A stretch of 64,000 nt of DNA from Gnetum montanum (lineage: Eukaryota > Streptophyta > Gnetopsida > Gnetales > Gnetaceae), in NCBI GenBank assembly GCA_015680685.1, contig MNCI01020899.1, forward strand, positions 117,410-181,409, written 5' to 3'. The notes beneath the pieces are model-generated. The model searched no databases, was not told the origin of the DNA, and worked only from the letters and a program-made list of their open reading frames with translations. Within the stretch, counting starts at the first letter, position 1; each line of letters opens with the position of its first letter. The position numbers were made by a program, and so were the translations under genes. Below, piece by piece: positions 54,468 through 64,000 of the stretch.

Positions 54468-54734
54468 ATGGTCTGCCACCAAATCTATAAATAAGAGGCA
54501 ACACTCCCCTTATTTTCCATCCTAGGCTAAAAGTAGGAAAACTCTAGTAGATTGATCACTCCAGAGATAGAATATTTTCCATGTGCCCGTAGTAGGAGTC
54601 CCCAAGTGAACGGATCTTTATTCGAGCAGCTTTGTACCTGAACGTAAGTTGTGTACAACAATAAAGATGAGCTTTGTGGATAAACCTTGCAGTGCATGGA
54701 ATAGGTTTATTACATGTTATTTATTACCTGCATT

Positions 54735-54920
54735 AGCGCGGCATGAGTACGACTTGATTACGAGCATTGACGAATGTGTACGGCTAATCAAGGAATCGGC
54801 TGCTCATCGCGATTAGTCTCTCTCACCCTCAACTCCTAGAACGCGGGATGAGTACGACTTGATTACGAGCATCTACGGATGTGTACGGCTAGTCAAGGAA
54901 TCGGCTGCTCATTACGTTTA
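54735..54920 (+). repeat. 105-bp tandem duplication in LTR of E
   Basis: GAGTACGACTTGATTACGAG starts at 54745 and 54850. Both copies continue GTGTACGGCTA-TCAAGGAAT and CGGCTGCTCAT. The same pair is present in the 3' LTR (about 60930-61110). Confidence 0.93.
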
Positions 54921-55336
54921 GGCTAGTTAAGTGCCTCAGTACGACCACTTCGAGCACGTGCGTTACGTGTGGTGATCCTAGTAACGATTAGCGTTTGGTA
55001 GCCATAGTTGCATAGTTCAGGGTGTGTATGGTAAGTGGGAATGGATGCTAACGCTAGTTAATTTAGACTTATTCCTTAGTTAGAGTTAGTTAGCTCTCTC
55101 AACCCTTCACCTTGATAGCATAGGAGAAAAACCATAAAAGACCATAAAAATCATATACCTCGGACTTACTTAACCATACACCGTGACAACTACAAGTAAG
55201 TCTGGGAAGACAACGAATGATTAACCCCAAGTGTTCCATGGGGCGTGTAGGCATTTAGTCTATGGAGTTCGACCGGATCATGTGTGCTACACTCGTTTCG
55301 TATGGTTGAGTGTAGGGGTACCTCGCCACTCATCAT

Positions 55337-55354
55337 TGGCACCGTTGTCGGGGA
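55337..55354 (+). other. Primer-binding site of E (tRNA-Asp type)
   Basis: TGGCACCGTTGTCGGGGA starts one base after the LTR end. The common Athila/Tat site complementary to plant tRNA-Asp is TGGCGCCGTTGCCGGGGA; two transitions differ. Confidence 0.9.
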
Positions 55355-55476
55355 CTAAGTGTTTGTACACTAAATAGAACATAAGGGATATCACTCACAT
55401 CATTGGGAGCCTTAACGAACCTTTAGGTTAATCAAAAGATAAAATTATATAATGGTGAATTAGCACACCAATAAAA

Positions 55477-56765
55477 ATGCCTTCTTCTCATAAGAGGAAC
55501 TCACCACCTAAGAACCATACACGAGATAGTCGGCAACATAAAACACATAACCAAAATCAACCAAGTCCTAAATAATATAAGATGACATATACTCATCCTG
55601 ATGAGTATATCCCTAATTTTACTTTTATTCTCCATCAAGATGAACAGCTGCAATGGAGAGATTTGCAAGGTAACATTGTGTTACCCCTAGACTGATTAAT
55701 CTCTTGCATGCTCTTCCATGCCTTGGCTCAAATTGGAATGCAAGAACTATTTGCTGAAACTGTTGCTAAATATTTTGACATGAGGGATTATTATTCCACA
55801 AATGCCCAACGTATGAGGGACTTACGACAGGAGAGTCAACATGTACTGTTGAAGGGCAAGGTCCCACATGTCCTTAGCAAAATAGGAGATGAGGAACCCA
55901 TTATCACAGGTTCTTTAATAAATGATGTTCCCCCTCATAATGATGGTGAGGAGGTTGGGTATCAGAACCTACGATCAATGATACATAACCATGGTTCTGA
56001 TGCCCATGAACACCAACTGTTCATAGAGGGAACAACCACTCATCCTAAGGATGAGCACTTAGATCGTCACCACGATCGGGGCCGTAGCAGCCGAAGAGAA
56101 GGTAAGAAACATCATCATGGCAATGGTTCCCCTTCTTCTTCTCCTTCATCACATCACTCACCCTCTCCTTCCACATCTGGGGCACAGCCATCATGAACAT
56201 AAAGGTGAGGATAAAGGTAAGAAGGACAAAAGACCTCGATGGGAAAGTTGAGAGAAAGGAAAAGGGCAAGGACGTTGGGAGAGTAGGGAACAATGCAGAC
56301 ATCATAGGCGTCATGAAAGAGATGATCATGATGAGCCCCTACTCGCAACTCGAAGTATGCTTGACATAACGGAGGTAGTTAGGATTCCCACAAGGCATTT
56401 AAAAGATAGTCAGATCAAATGATTATACATGAACAATATCCCACAATTTGAAGGAGGATACAATGTTGATCCGCAGAATCATTTACAGGCATTCCACGAT
56501 GTCTATGCCTTGCAGAATATACAAAATGAGTGGAAAAAACTTAAGTTATTCCCAAGGACACTCACCATAGAAGCAGAGAGCTGGTACCAGTCCTTAAAAT
56601 CGAAAACCATCAGGAGGTGGAGTACGATGCTAGAACTGTTCAATGAGAAGTATCAAACGTACTCCAAAGTGTCCAATTTGTGTAAGTAGATCCAAGGTTG
56701 GAAGCAAGGTACTCATGAATCCTTGGATGCTGCCATGGCCCGCTACTACACATTGTTACATCATT
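55477..56765 (+). pseudogene. Gag of Athila-like element E (broken, runs into gap)
   Basis: 55708-56196 is open for 162 residues: a helical part (ELFAETVAKYFDMRDYY, NAQRMRDLRQESQHV) followed by a His/Ser/Asp-rich low-complexity tail. The capsid part is 56429-56689: PQFEGGYNVDPQNHLQAF, KLKLFPRTLTIEAESWYQSL, RRWSTMLELFNEKY, matching the retrotransposon gag domain (P-x-F-x-G...D-P-x-x-H-L-x-x-F...L-F-P-x-S-L-x-x-x-A-x-x-W). An in-frame TAG at 56687 is followed in the same frame by QGTHESLDAAMARYYTLL, also gag. Stops and a frame change separate the halves. Confidence 0.85.
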
Positions 56766-57463
56766 NNNNNNNNNNNNNNNNNNNNNNNNNNNNNNNNNNN
56801 NNNNNNNNNNNNNNNNNNNNNNNNNNNNNNNNNNNNNNNNNNNNNNNNNNNNNNNNNNNNNNNNNNNNNNNNNNNNNNNNNNNNNNNNNNNNNNNNNNNN
56901 NNNNNNNNNNNNNNNNNNNNNNNNNNNNNNNNNNNNNNNNNNNNNNNNNNNNNNNNNNNNNNNNNNNNNNNNNNNNNNNNNNNNNNNNNNNNNNNNNNNN
57001 NNNNNNNNNNNNNNNNNNNNNNNNNNNNNNNNNNNNNNNNNNNNNNNNNNNNNNNNNNNNNNNNNNNNNNNNNNNNNNNNNNNNNNNNNNNNNNNNNNNN
57101 NNNNNNNNNNNNNNNNNNNNNNNNNNNNNNNNNNNNNNNNNNNNNNNNNNNNNNNNNNNNNNNNNNNNNNNNNNNNNNNNNNNNNNNNNNNNNNNNNNNN
57201 NNNNNNNNNNNNNNNNNNNNNNNNNNNNNNNNNNNNNNNNNNNNNNNNNNNNNNNNNNNNNNNNNNNNNNNNNNNNNNNNNNNNNNNNNNNNNNNNNNNN
57301 NNNNNNNNNNNNNNNNNNNNNNNNNNNNNNNNNNNNNNNNNNNNNNNNNNNNNNNNNNNNNNNNNNNNNNNNNNNNNNNNNNNNNNNNNNNNNNNNNNNN
57401 NNNNNNNNNNNNNNNNNNNNNNNNNNNNNNNNNNNNNNNNNNNNNNNNNNNNNNNNNNNNNNN
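56766..57463. other. Assembly gap, 698 Ns
   Basis: A run of N inside gag of E. Long open frames crossing it are artefacts of N. Confidence 0.99.
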
Positions 57464-58620
57464 AGAAGAACTCCTTCTCCTCCAAGAGACACTCCATACC
57501 CATACCATCCTCCTAATCCATCCGCACCTCTTCCACCAGTAGTAGTTCCCATAACACCTCCTGCTCCAACAATGCAGGGGGAACTTCCTCCTCAACTGCA
57601 ACAATGTCACGCTGTGAGAGCTATAAATATCCAACCTGCTACTAGTTCTGACAACTGTAAAAAGAGAATATCCTTCTTTAGGACCAAAATCCCAGACAAA
57701 CTCTTACAACAGCAAGCGGTTGAGCCCATGTACACTCCTCCATCATCTAACACTTCGGAGCACCCTTTAGTCCAATAGAGCGTAACGCATACAATTATGT
57801 TAACGCATACTGTAACCAACTGGATTAAGGTAGGCCACCTTCCCAGGAAACTAACTGACCCTGGGAGTCCCTTAATCTATTTACATATCACCGAGAAAAA
57901 ACCAAATAGGGCCCTTATTGACTAAAGTTCTGGAGTTAACTTAATTTCACGAGAGATGTATCATGCTTGGAACCTACCCCAACTTAAGAAGAGAAACATT
58001 CAACTAGAGCTGGTAGACCAGTCCATCACCATTCCCTTGGGATTGGTGGAGAACATCATTACCACTGTGTGTGGTTGGTCTTACCTAGCTGATTTTTTGG
58101 TGATTGAAGTGAACAACAACGAAGGGGACTTCCCAATTATAATGGGAAGGGCTTGGCTTAGTACAGTAGACGCATGTCTTAGGATCCACAATCTTTCCTT
58201 GGAAATTTCTAAGATAAACATTTGTGGAAAGATCAAGAAGAGGAAAGTTCCATGCATCACATACAGTGATTCATCAAGTGATGACATGGAGGAAATGCCT
58301 CCATGTAACAGGTGTTCTATTAAAACTTTGAAACAAAGATGCCTCTATGTAGCAACCACACAACTAGTAGTAGACACCCCGTGGTTGACAGCTACTCAAA
58401 GGAGCAACCAAATATGCATGGAACGAACTGAGAAAACCCACATCCATAACAAAAGCATATATACATTGGAATATGAGCATCACCAACTTCCACCCCTTAA
58501 TCTAAGATCATCAATTGGGAAAAGTTGGACACTTCTTAGAAATTCAAACAGGCGCTCATTATTTTGGATCTCTCCCTTACAACTCAGTCATGGGAGAGAT
58601 GGCCACCTATGCTGATTATA
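57464..58620 (+). pseudogene. Pro-rich linker and aspartic protease of element E (broken)
   Basis: 57464-57777 is proline-rich (TPSPPRDTPYPYHPPNP, PLPPVVVPITPPAPTMQ). The protease begins near 57895 with NRALID-SSGVNLIS; the Athila active site D-L-G-S has a stop (TAA) after the catalytic D and Ser for Gly. 57956-58615 is open: NIQLELVDQSITIPLGLVEN, IITTVCGWSYLADFLVIEV, GDFPIIMGRAWLSTVDACL. This is the Athila protease pattern (L-x-L-A-D-R-S...P-x-G-I-V-E-D-V...P-L-I-L-G-R-P-F-L). The acidic tail has SDSSSDDMEEM. The frame ends with no RT following. Confidence 0.87.
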
Positions 58621-58639
58621 TGGGGCCCTCAGTTCTTTT

Positions 58640-58760
58640 TCAATTTTTGTTTTACACGTTTTTGTTTTACAACATTTTTGTCTTACACATTTTTGTTTTA
58701 CAAATTTCTTTAACTTTTATTATTTTTATTTTACAACATCATTATAATTTTTCCATTTTT
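58640..58760 (+). repeat. About 17-bp minisatellite after protease of E
   Basis: TTTTTGTTTTACACG, TTTTTGTTTTACAACA, TTTTTGTCTTACACA, TTTTTGTTTTACAAA follow one another, then degenerate copies with TTTTATTTTACAACA. Confidence 0.85.
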
Positions 58761-60172
58761 TTGTGTGTGTGATCCACCTTGTAAGTTTTTCACCCAATAA
58801 GTGTTCGGAATGATGGTATGAACTGTTTTCATATTGATTGCTAATGTTTGGTTTTTACCTTTAAGTCACAATGTTGATACTAAGGTATGTCTCTTTTGAT
58901 ATGGTAGGTAATGAGACCACTTCATTCATCCATCCACCAGTTTCTATGGTCTCTCTCAGCTTGGAAATGTACAGTCCCCTTCTAATAAGAACTTAAACGA
59001 ATCGGTGAGTAGGCATTTCTCAAACTAAGAAAGGACTCAAGGATTGCAAAGGGTGTGACTTCAAGAGAACTTGATGCTTTTGTGTTGGCCATTCTCTTGG
59101 GTGCTTGGATGTTTTCTTCTTGAGTTTTCTTGCCATTCCGATGTTACCCAATTATCAGAAGTTGAGTCAATAAAAATAAGAAGTCTTTGCATGGTGTGGT
59201 TCTCATTCTTAAAAACACAAAACACAAAACACAAAAAAAAAGGAGTGAGAATTCAAAGCACACCCCTTAGACGAAATAAACTTGGACTACAAGCACTGGT
59301 TATGGAACTAAAACTGTTCCCTCTAACTACAGCCCTTCTCGCTTCCCATTCTCTCCTTTGTTTCATTGCAATGGTGGTGACTCTTAGGGAAGGCATTCTT
59401 GTTATCCAAGTGGATGGTTTAGCCGAATGCATTGATGCGAAGTCACTAGATGTGGTTGGTTTGAGGCCGGAGTTGGAATGAGACTTGCCAAGTTACATTA
59501 ATCATAAAATTCACAAGGGCCTATACACCACCATGTTCTTGGGATTCCATTCCATTCTCTTCTCTTCATCCTTCTCTCCATTGTTCACCTCATTACCGGT
59601 TGTATCATTAGTGTATATATTTTGGTTGATGCATTGTTTTCTTCTTGGTAAACGCTTGTGGTTAAGACTTTAACTCTTGTTCCAAATGACATTCCCAAGG
59701 CCTACGAACTCTTTGAATGTGGGTTTTTCAGGGCATTAAAGGCATGAGCCTGCTTTGGGGAGGACCCACTGACATTCCTATTTGGAGCATTAGTTAAATT
59801 CTTTCCCTTAACATTTTGTAATTAATTATTATTTTGTTCATTACCATCTTGACATCCATTTCATTGATGTTTTAGTTGTCCCATTTTTATCTATCTTTCT
59901 TTCTTACTCCTTTTATTTCTCCTTTCTAATGCTACCGGAGGTTCGTGATTAGTCATGGGGGTACAGGGCTTGATTTCTTCGATTTTCTCCTAGCCCCAAA
60001 ATTTTTGATTTTCTTCCTAACCCCTACACCTTTGGTAGTCATCATTAAGATATCCCCAGGTCAATATTATCCATACCACAACCTAGCCAATGGACCTACA
60101 CCGAAGCAAGGTATCAATTACAGGATGATTCATTTACCCTTGTTAATATAATATTGTGTTGTGTGTGTAGAT
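58761..60172 (+). other. Non-coding 3' region of E replacing pol
   Basis: Where an autonomous Athila carries RT-RNase H-integrase there are about 1.9 kb without these domains. Frame 59071-59481 (136 codons, plus; includes TLREGILVIQVDGLAEC) has no recognisable domain. A 13-base copy of the polypurine tract region lies at 59951-59963. Confidence 0.6.
59951..59963 (+). other. Second copy of the polypurine-tract sequence in E
   Basis: AGTCATGGGGGTA is identical to the 13 bases at 60521-60533 that directly precede the 3' LTR. Confidence 0.8.
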
Positions 60173-60173
60173 G

Positions 60174-60395
60174 GCGTTCATACAAACAACGAATTGGATC
60201 TAGAGCAAACACTTGGAATGGAACAGTGCTGAAGCAGCTATGCAAAGAGCAAGATCGATGGCGCGCTTACAGATGAACAACAAAGGCACAATCTTGGCAT
60301 TGGTAATAGCAACACTTCTTTCTCTCTCTCTCTTTCTCAGCTGCCAATTAAGGCCTGATGTCATTGTAATAAGGTGTTCACCCTTGTTTTCATGA
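60174..60395 (+). CDS. Possible short membrane-segment ORF near the 3' end of E (uncertain)
   Basis: From 60213 the frame is open for 60 codons: a short Ala/Arg-rich helix (AAMQRARSMARLQ) then one strongly hydrophobic stretch (GTILALVIATLLSLSLFLSC) that would span a membrane. An upstream ATG at 60171-60175 is cut off by a stop. The hydrophobic run coincides with a CT microsatellite (60317-60341), so it may be accidental. The position matches that of the env-like ORF in some Athila elements, but nothing beyond position and hydrophobicity supports that. Confidence 0.2.
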
Positions 60396-60520
60396 ACACC
60401 AGTTTTGTCAAGTCTTGTAATAATGATCCGTTCACATGTCATCCCATTAGTTCCATTCCCCTTAATAATTCCATACCTTCCCGATATTATTGTAAGGAAC
60501 TCAAGAATGAGGTTTCATTC

Positions 60521-60533
60521 AGTCATGGGGGTA
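60521..60533 (+). other. Polypurine tract of E
   Basis: AGTCATGGGGGTA ends where the LTR TGATGAG begins. The G5 core is typical of Athila. Confidence 0.8.
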
Positions 60534-61526
60534 TGATGAGACGTAATTCGCATGAGCCGCGATATTGCATCCCATGCGATATCGCGTACGCGATATCGTG
60601 TCATCCCCTGCGATGCTGCGTATGCGATATCGCGGTCCATCGCCAAATCTATAAATAAGAGGCGACACTCCCCTTATTTCCCATCCTAGGCTAAAAGTAG
60701 GGAAACTCTGGCAGATTGATCACTCCCGAGATAGAATATTTTCCATGTGCCCGCAGTAGGAGTCCCCAAGTGAACAGATCTTTATTCAAGCAACTTTGTA
60801 ACTGAACGCAAGTGTGTACAGCAATAAAGACGAGCTTTGTGGATAAACCTTGTAGTTCATGGAATAGGATTTATTACTTGTTATTTATTACATGTTATTT
60901 CCTACTTGTTATTTATTACCTGTAGTAGCACGGCATGTGTACGACTTGATTATGAGCATTGATGAATGTGTACAGCTAATCAAGGAATCGGTTGCTCATC
61001 GCGATTAGTCTCTCTCACCCTCAACTCCTAGAATGCAGAATGAGTACAACTTGATTATAAGCATTTACGAATGTGTACGGCTAGTCAAGGAATCAGCTAC
61101 CCATTACGCTTAGGCTAGTTAAGTACCTCAATACGATCACTTTGAGCACGTGCATTATGTGTGGTGATTCCAATAATGATTAGCGTTTGGTAGCCACAAT
61201 TGCATAGTTCAGGGTGTGTACGGTAAGTGGGAACAAATGCTGATGCTAGTTAATTTAGACTTAGTTCATTAGTTAGAGTTAGTTAGTTTCTCAACCCTTC
61301 ACCTCGATAGCATAGGAGAAAAACATTATAAACTATAAAAATCATATACCTCAGACTTACTTAACCATACACCATGACAACTACAAGTAAGTCTGGGAAG
61401 ACAACGAATGATTAACCCCAAGTCTTCCATGGGGCATGTAGGCATTTAGTCTGTGGAGTTCGACCATATCACGCGTGCTACGCTCGTTTCGTATGGTTGA
61501 GTGTAGGGGTACCTCACCACTCATCA
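60534..61526 (+). repeat. 3' LTR of E
   Basis: Matches 54373-55335 end to end. It has a 22-base perfect palindrome CGATATCGCGTACGCGATATCG (60577-60598) and TATAAATA at 60650. It is 30 bases longer, because a TTACTTGTTATTTA-type unit is repeated near 60870-60915. Confidence 0.95.
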
Positions 61527-61720
61527 CTAGTGTATGATCAATTAGGAATTATCATGAATAAAAATCCTCTTAATTCCAAGTTGGAATGCTAAGAGTAAAC
61601 CTTAATTAAGATCTTCATATTTTGCTACATTATTAGTGCATGAAAAGTTAAACTTATAAGTTTAATAATTGGGATTCATACCTTGATGGTAGCATGCACA
61701 TGCTAAGCTAGAACCTTGAA
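61527..61720 (-). pseudogene. 5' part of archaeal-type RNase H of element A
   Basis: The minus strand shows FNSHFYFNDAYTIQGSS, then YKFNFSCTNNVAKYEDLN and LLLAFQLGIKRIFIHDNS. This matches aRH (W-x-x-Y-F-D-G-A-x-x-x-x-G..C-T-N-N-x-A-E-Y-E-A-L..G-D-S). The first catalytic Asp is Asn. The domain continues at 54372 on the other side of E. Confidence 0.88.
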
Positions 61721-62950
61721 TTGTATAAGCATCATTAAAGTAAAAGTGTGAGTTGAAATCTTCATTCATCAATGTCATAGTTGAAGAAGAAGTTATTTCT
61801 TCTTTACTTGGTTCCTCAAGGGGAGGTTCGATGATTACAATAGAAGGTTCAGATAGTTGGGCTAATGTAAGTAAATCCACTATGACTTATCCTTTAATAA
61901 AATGTTAGGCTACATAGAATAAGTCAACTTAATTAGGAGTATTTTCCATTTTTCCCTATGATTATTATCATAAGAATTGGTAACAATAGTTTCTAAAGCA
62001 TTATCTCGACAAATGATGTGAGCATTTGCCCCTAGTAGGTAATGTCATTATTTCTTAAGGGTAAAGACAATACCTAAGTAAGATTTTTCTACATCTTTAT
62101 GATGTGTTTCATAATGAGAGAAGAGATTGAGAAATTAAATAGATATGAAGATCGACTTCACCTTTACATCATTAATAAAGCATGGTCACAATAGCATGAT
62201 TAGACTTCAAAAGATACAAATAAAAAAGAAGATTAATTTGAGGGAGATGAAGAACATGAAGGTTGGTAAGGGCATTCTTAATTGCGTCAAAAGCCTCTTA
62301 ACATTTGAATTCCAAGTTCCAAGTTATCTCCTTTTTGAAAATGTGAAAAATGAGGTGAAATTGATCAGTAAAATTACATATAAAACAACAAATGGATTGA
62401 AGTCTTCCTTGCGAACTATACATGTCTTTAAGGAACTTACATGGTGGAAGGTTCATGATGACTTTAATTTTTTTGAGATTTACTAGAATACCATTAGTTC
62501 AAACCAAAAATCCTAGCATTTTTCCTATTTCTATCCCAAAGATGAACTTTCTAGGGTATAAGCAAAGATTGTATTTGTTGCATTAAGCTAAGACCATGTC
62601 TAAGTCAATGGGATAATTGGTTGCAATGATAGAATTGATAGTTAGAACATCCAAAAAGTCATTAACAATTTTAAATAACATGTCACAAAAGATAAAGATC
62701 ATGATTCATTGTATGTTACTCTAGTATTCTTAAGATTTAAAGGATTGTTATGTAATAAAGGTTCTCGATTGGATCATGAAAGTCATAAAGCATTGATGTT
62801 TGAGGTTGATTTGAATTTGGTTATAGCTTGGAAGGCCCATACATTGATAGTAGCATGAGATAGCGTGAGACTCATGGCTCAATCATAGTGGTCAAGGCAT
62901 ACAAGGAAGGAAAAATGAAAAATTTTCAAGTGTTGGATTGGGTAGGATAG
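61721..62950 (-). pseudogene. Reverse transcriptase and RNase H of Tat element A (broken)
   Basis: Minus strand, RT end: YNLCLYPRKFIFGIEIGKML, GFLV, NGILVNLKKIKVIMNLPP, KFLKD (about 62600-62400), matching Tat RT (L-x-L-N-P-x-K-C-x-F-G-V-x-x-G-K-x-L-G-F-x-V-x-x-x-G-I-x-x-N-P-x-K-I-x-A-I). RNase H end: EKSYLGIVFTLKK, HYLLGANAHIICRDNALE (about 62115-61980). The linker to aRH (61880-61720) is Pro/Glu/Ser-rich. Stops throughout. The RT palm with its catalytic motif lies in decayed sequence around 62.7-62.9 kb and was not identified. Confidence 0.82.
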
Positions 62951-63660
62951 GAAGGTTAAAATATGGTTAAGTGCTAAGGAGGAAAAATGGCTTAAATTTT
63001 CATAAGTATGGAAGAGACAAAATTGAAATAGAAACTATGAAATTTTCTAAGTATGAGGCAAAAAAAAAGTTAAAATTGAAATGGGAAGGATGAAGGCTGA
63101 GAAATTTCTAAGTGATAAACTAAAAATGAACTAGAAAATTTTTTCCTACGACGAAGACATCCCAAGACTAAAAACTGAAGCTAGAAATGAAAATTTCTAA
63201 GACATGGAACTAGGGTCAAAAAACTAGGGAATTTTTCAAAATCCTTTATGTGAAATCCAAACCTAAAACATTTCTAATTCATGGAAAGTTAAGAATCGAA
63301 ATTTGACAAATTTTCTAGGGAGGAAAAGAAAAGGAAAGATCTAAAAGCTTTCTTAGTTATATTTTGAAAATGGGAACTAGAGCCAAAAGTGGAGGGATCC
63401 AAAATCAAAAACTAAATTGGAGCTTTTTGAAAGCCATAAGGTTGTGAAAAAAAATTTGGCTAAATATTAGAAATAGTTTGGGGGAATCAAAATTTATTTA
63501 AGTCATAGATGATTTGAAAGATAGAAAAATTTTGGCAAGTATGTAAGTAAACTAACATCAAAAATTTCTAGGTATCGAACTTGAAGGATGAGAGTTCGGA
63601 TTTTGACCAAGTATTATCTAATGGTAAAGATTAAGGGAAACTAGTGATCCAAGATTTAAG
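62900..63660 (-). repeat. Degenerate repeat region upstream of RT of A
   Basis: The phrase GAAAATTTCTAAG-ATGGAAC recurs about ten times (62918, 62994, 63040, 63095, 63188, 63266, 63305, 63560 and others) at 35-75-base intervals. A repeat region directly upstream of RT is also present in B and C. Confidence 0.55.
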
Positions 63661-64000
63661 AGGGAGGATACACATTGATCCACATATATTATTTTATTTA
63701 TATTTTTTAAAATTTAAGTTAAATTTATAATCATTCTAGTTTTATATTTTGCTTATTGAAAACTAACTTTTGGTTTATGATGTGAGCTTGTTACAAAGGA
63801 GATGTGATGTCTAGACTATTAATCATACACCCTATATTCTTCTTGATTTATGATCCAAGTCTAATGATCATGGAGAAGCTTGGAAGGATGAAGTCTTTGC
63901 CCATCATAGATAATTGTTTATTATACCCTCCATAAATATGAGCTCATCCGATAGCTAGTCATTTCTAAGTTTTAATTTGAACCTTACTACCCATCAAGAC
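63661..64000. other. Right edge, no feature recognised
   Basis: AT-rich with no domain on either strand. Presumably still internal sequence of A, which runs out of the window. Confidence 0.4.

Larger units (their letters stand above)
54373..55335 (+). repeat. 5' LTR of E
   Basis: TGATGAGACGCG...CACTCATCA. U3 (about 113 bases to the TATA box) is made of CpG-rich palindromes. TATAAATA lies at 54486-54493. A 105-base tandem duplication lies at about 54735-54920 (GAGTACGACTTGATTACGAG at 54745 and 54850). The primer site follows. Confidence 0.95.
54373..61526 (+). mobile_element. Athila-like non-autonomous LTR retrotransposon E, nested in A
   Basis: LTRs 54373-55335 (963 bp) and 60534-61526 (993 bp), TGATGAG...CTCATCA; a perfect 5-bp duplication CTAGT; a tRNA-Asp-type primer site; gag; 698 Ns; a Pro-rich linker; protease; about 1.9 kb non-coding; a polypurine tract. 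RT, RNase H and integrase are absent. The 698-base gap falls inside gag, too short and wrongly placed to hide them. It would have depended on an autonomous Athila for movement. The two LTRs differ by 5 transitions in about 75 bases from the TATA box, so E is old but younger than B and C. Confidence 0.93.

Noticed and set aside
54720-55000. Possible tRNA-like hairpins in the CG-richer LTR of E
   Set aside because: No B-box, anticodon arm or acceptor pairing; the pattern is the 105-bp duplication.
56640-57778. Very long open frames (263-351 codons) on both strands
   Set aside because: They are mostly Ns from the 698-base gap; only the flanking gag and linker sequence is real.
59071-59481. 136-codon plus-strand frame in E as an env gene
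   Set aside because: No signal peptide, transmembrane pattern or family motif that I can recognise; left as uncharacterised sequence.

Overview
This window comes from a large, AT-rich plant genome. It contains no recognisable host gene, tRNA, rRNA or CRISPR array. Almost all of it can be assigned to nested, decayed Ty3/gypsy LTR retrotransposons of three lineages: a chromovirus-like element at the left edge, Athila-like elements (tRNA-Asp type primer site), and very large Tat-lineage elements (a second, archaeal-type RNase H between RNase H and integrase). The reading frames are broken, so most calls are pseudogenes identified by order and motif.

Layout, using my labels. F (+): chromovirus-like pol 1-2750 and its 3' LTR from 2758. 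G (+): an RT/RNase H fragment 3790-4409. A (-): a Tat element split into three pieces in this window (IN C-terminus 6100-6460; IN and part of aRH 53219-54372; rest of aRH, RH, RT and upstream array 61527-64000). B (+): a Tat element, about 6472-53215, inserted inside the integrase region of A. D (-): an Athila-like element with 5' LTR 13878-14783 and pol 13149-10300, inserted in B. C (-): a nearly complete 21.9-kb Tat element, 26821-48678, inserted in B just before B's RT, with LTRs, a tRNA-Leu-like primer site, a polypurine tract and an imperfect 5-bp target duplication. E (+): an Athila-like element without RT or IN, 54373-61526, with a perfect target duplication CTAGT, inserted in the aRH of A. 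Insertion order is therefore A, then B, then C and D; E is an independent and probably the youngest insertion.

The main observation is a shared, unusual layout in the Tat elements B and C. Both read 5'-LTR, leader repeats, gag, protease, 33-bp-type repeats, a long open reading frame on the OPPOSITE strand, an AT-rich spacer, an array of roughly 190-bp units centred on short palindromes, a TTTGACC-rich tract, and only then RT, RNase H, aRH and integrase. About 10 kb thus separates protease from RT. The antisense gene is homologous between B (17850-20995, minus) and C (37920-41494, plus). It carries GT...AG introns at matching positions, with exon 3 being 1056 bp in B and 1044 bp in C. An intron on the strand opposite to the genomic RNA would survive retrotransposition, so this looks like an independently transcribed cargo or regulatory gene. 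Both copies are now decayed.

Other structures include CpG-rich palindromes in the LTR promoter of E, octamer clusters (AGATGTCT and its reverse complement) in the LTR of F and in a second LTR-like segment near 22.1 kb, and a single-N assembly join at 48595 that seems to hide about 180 bp.
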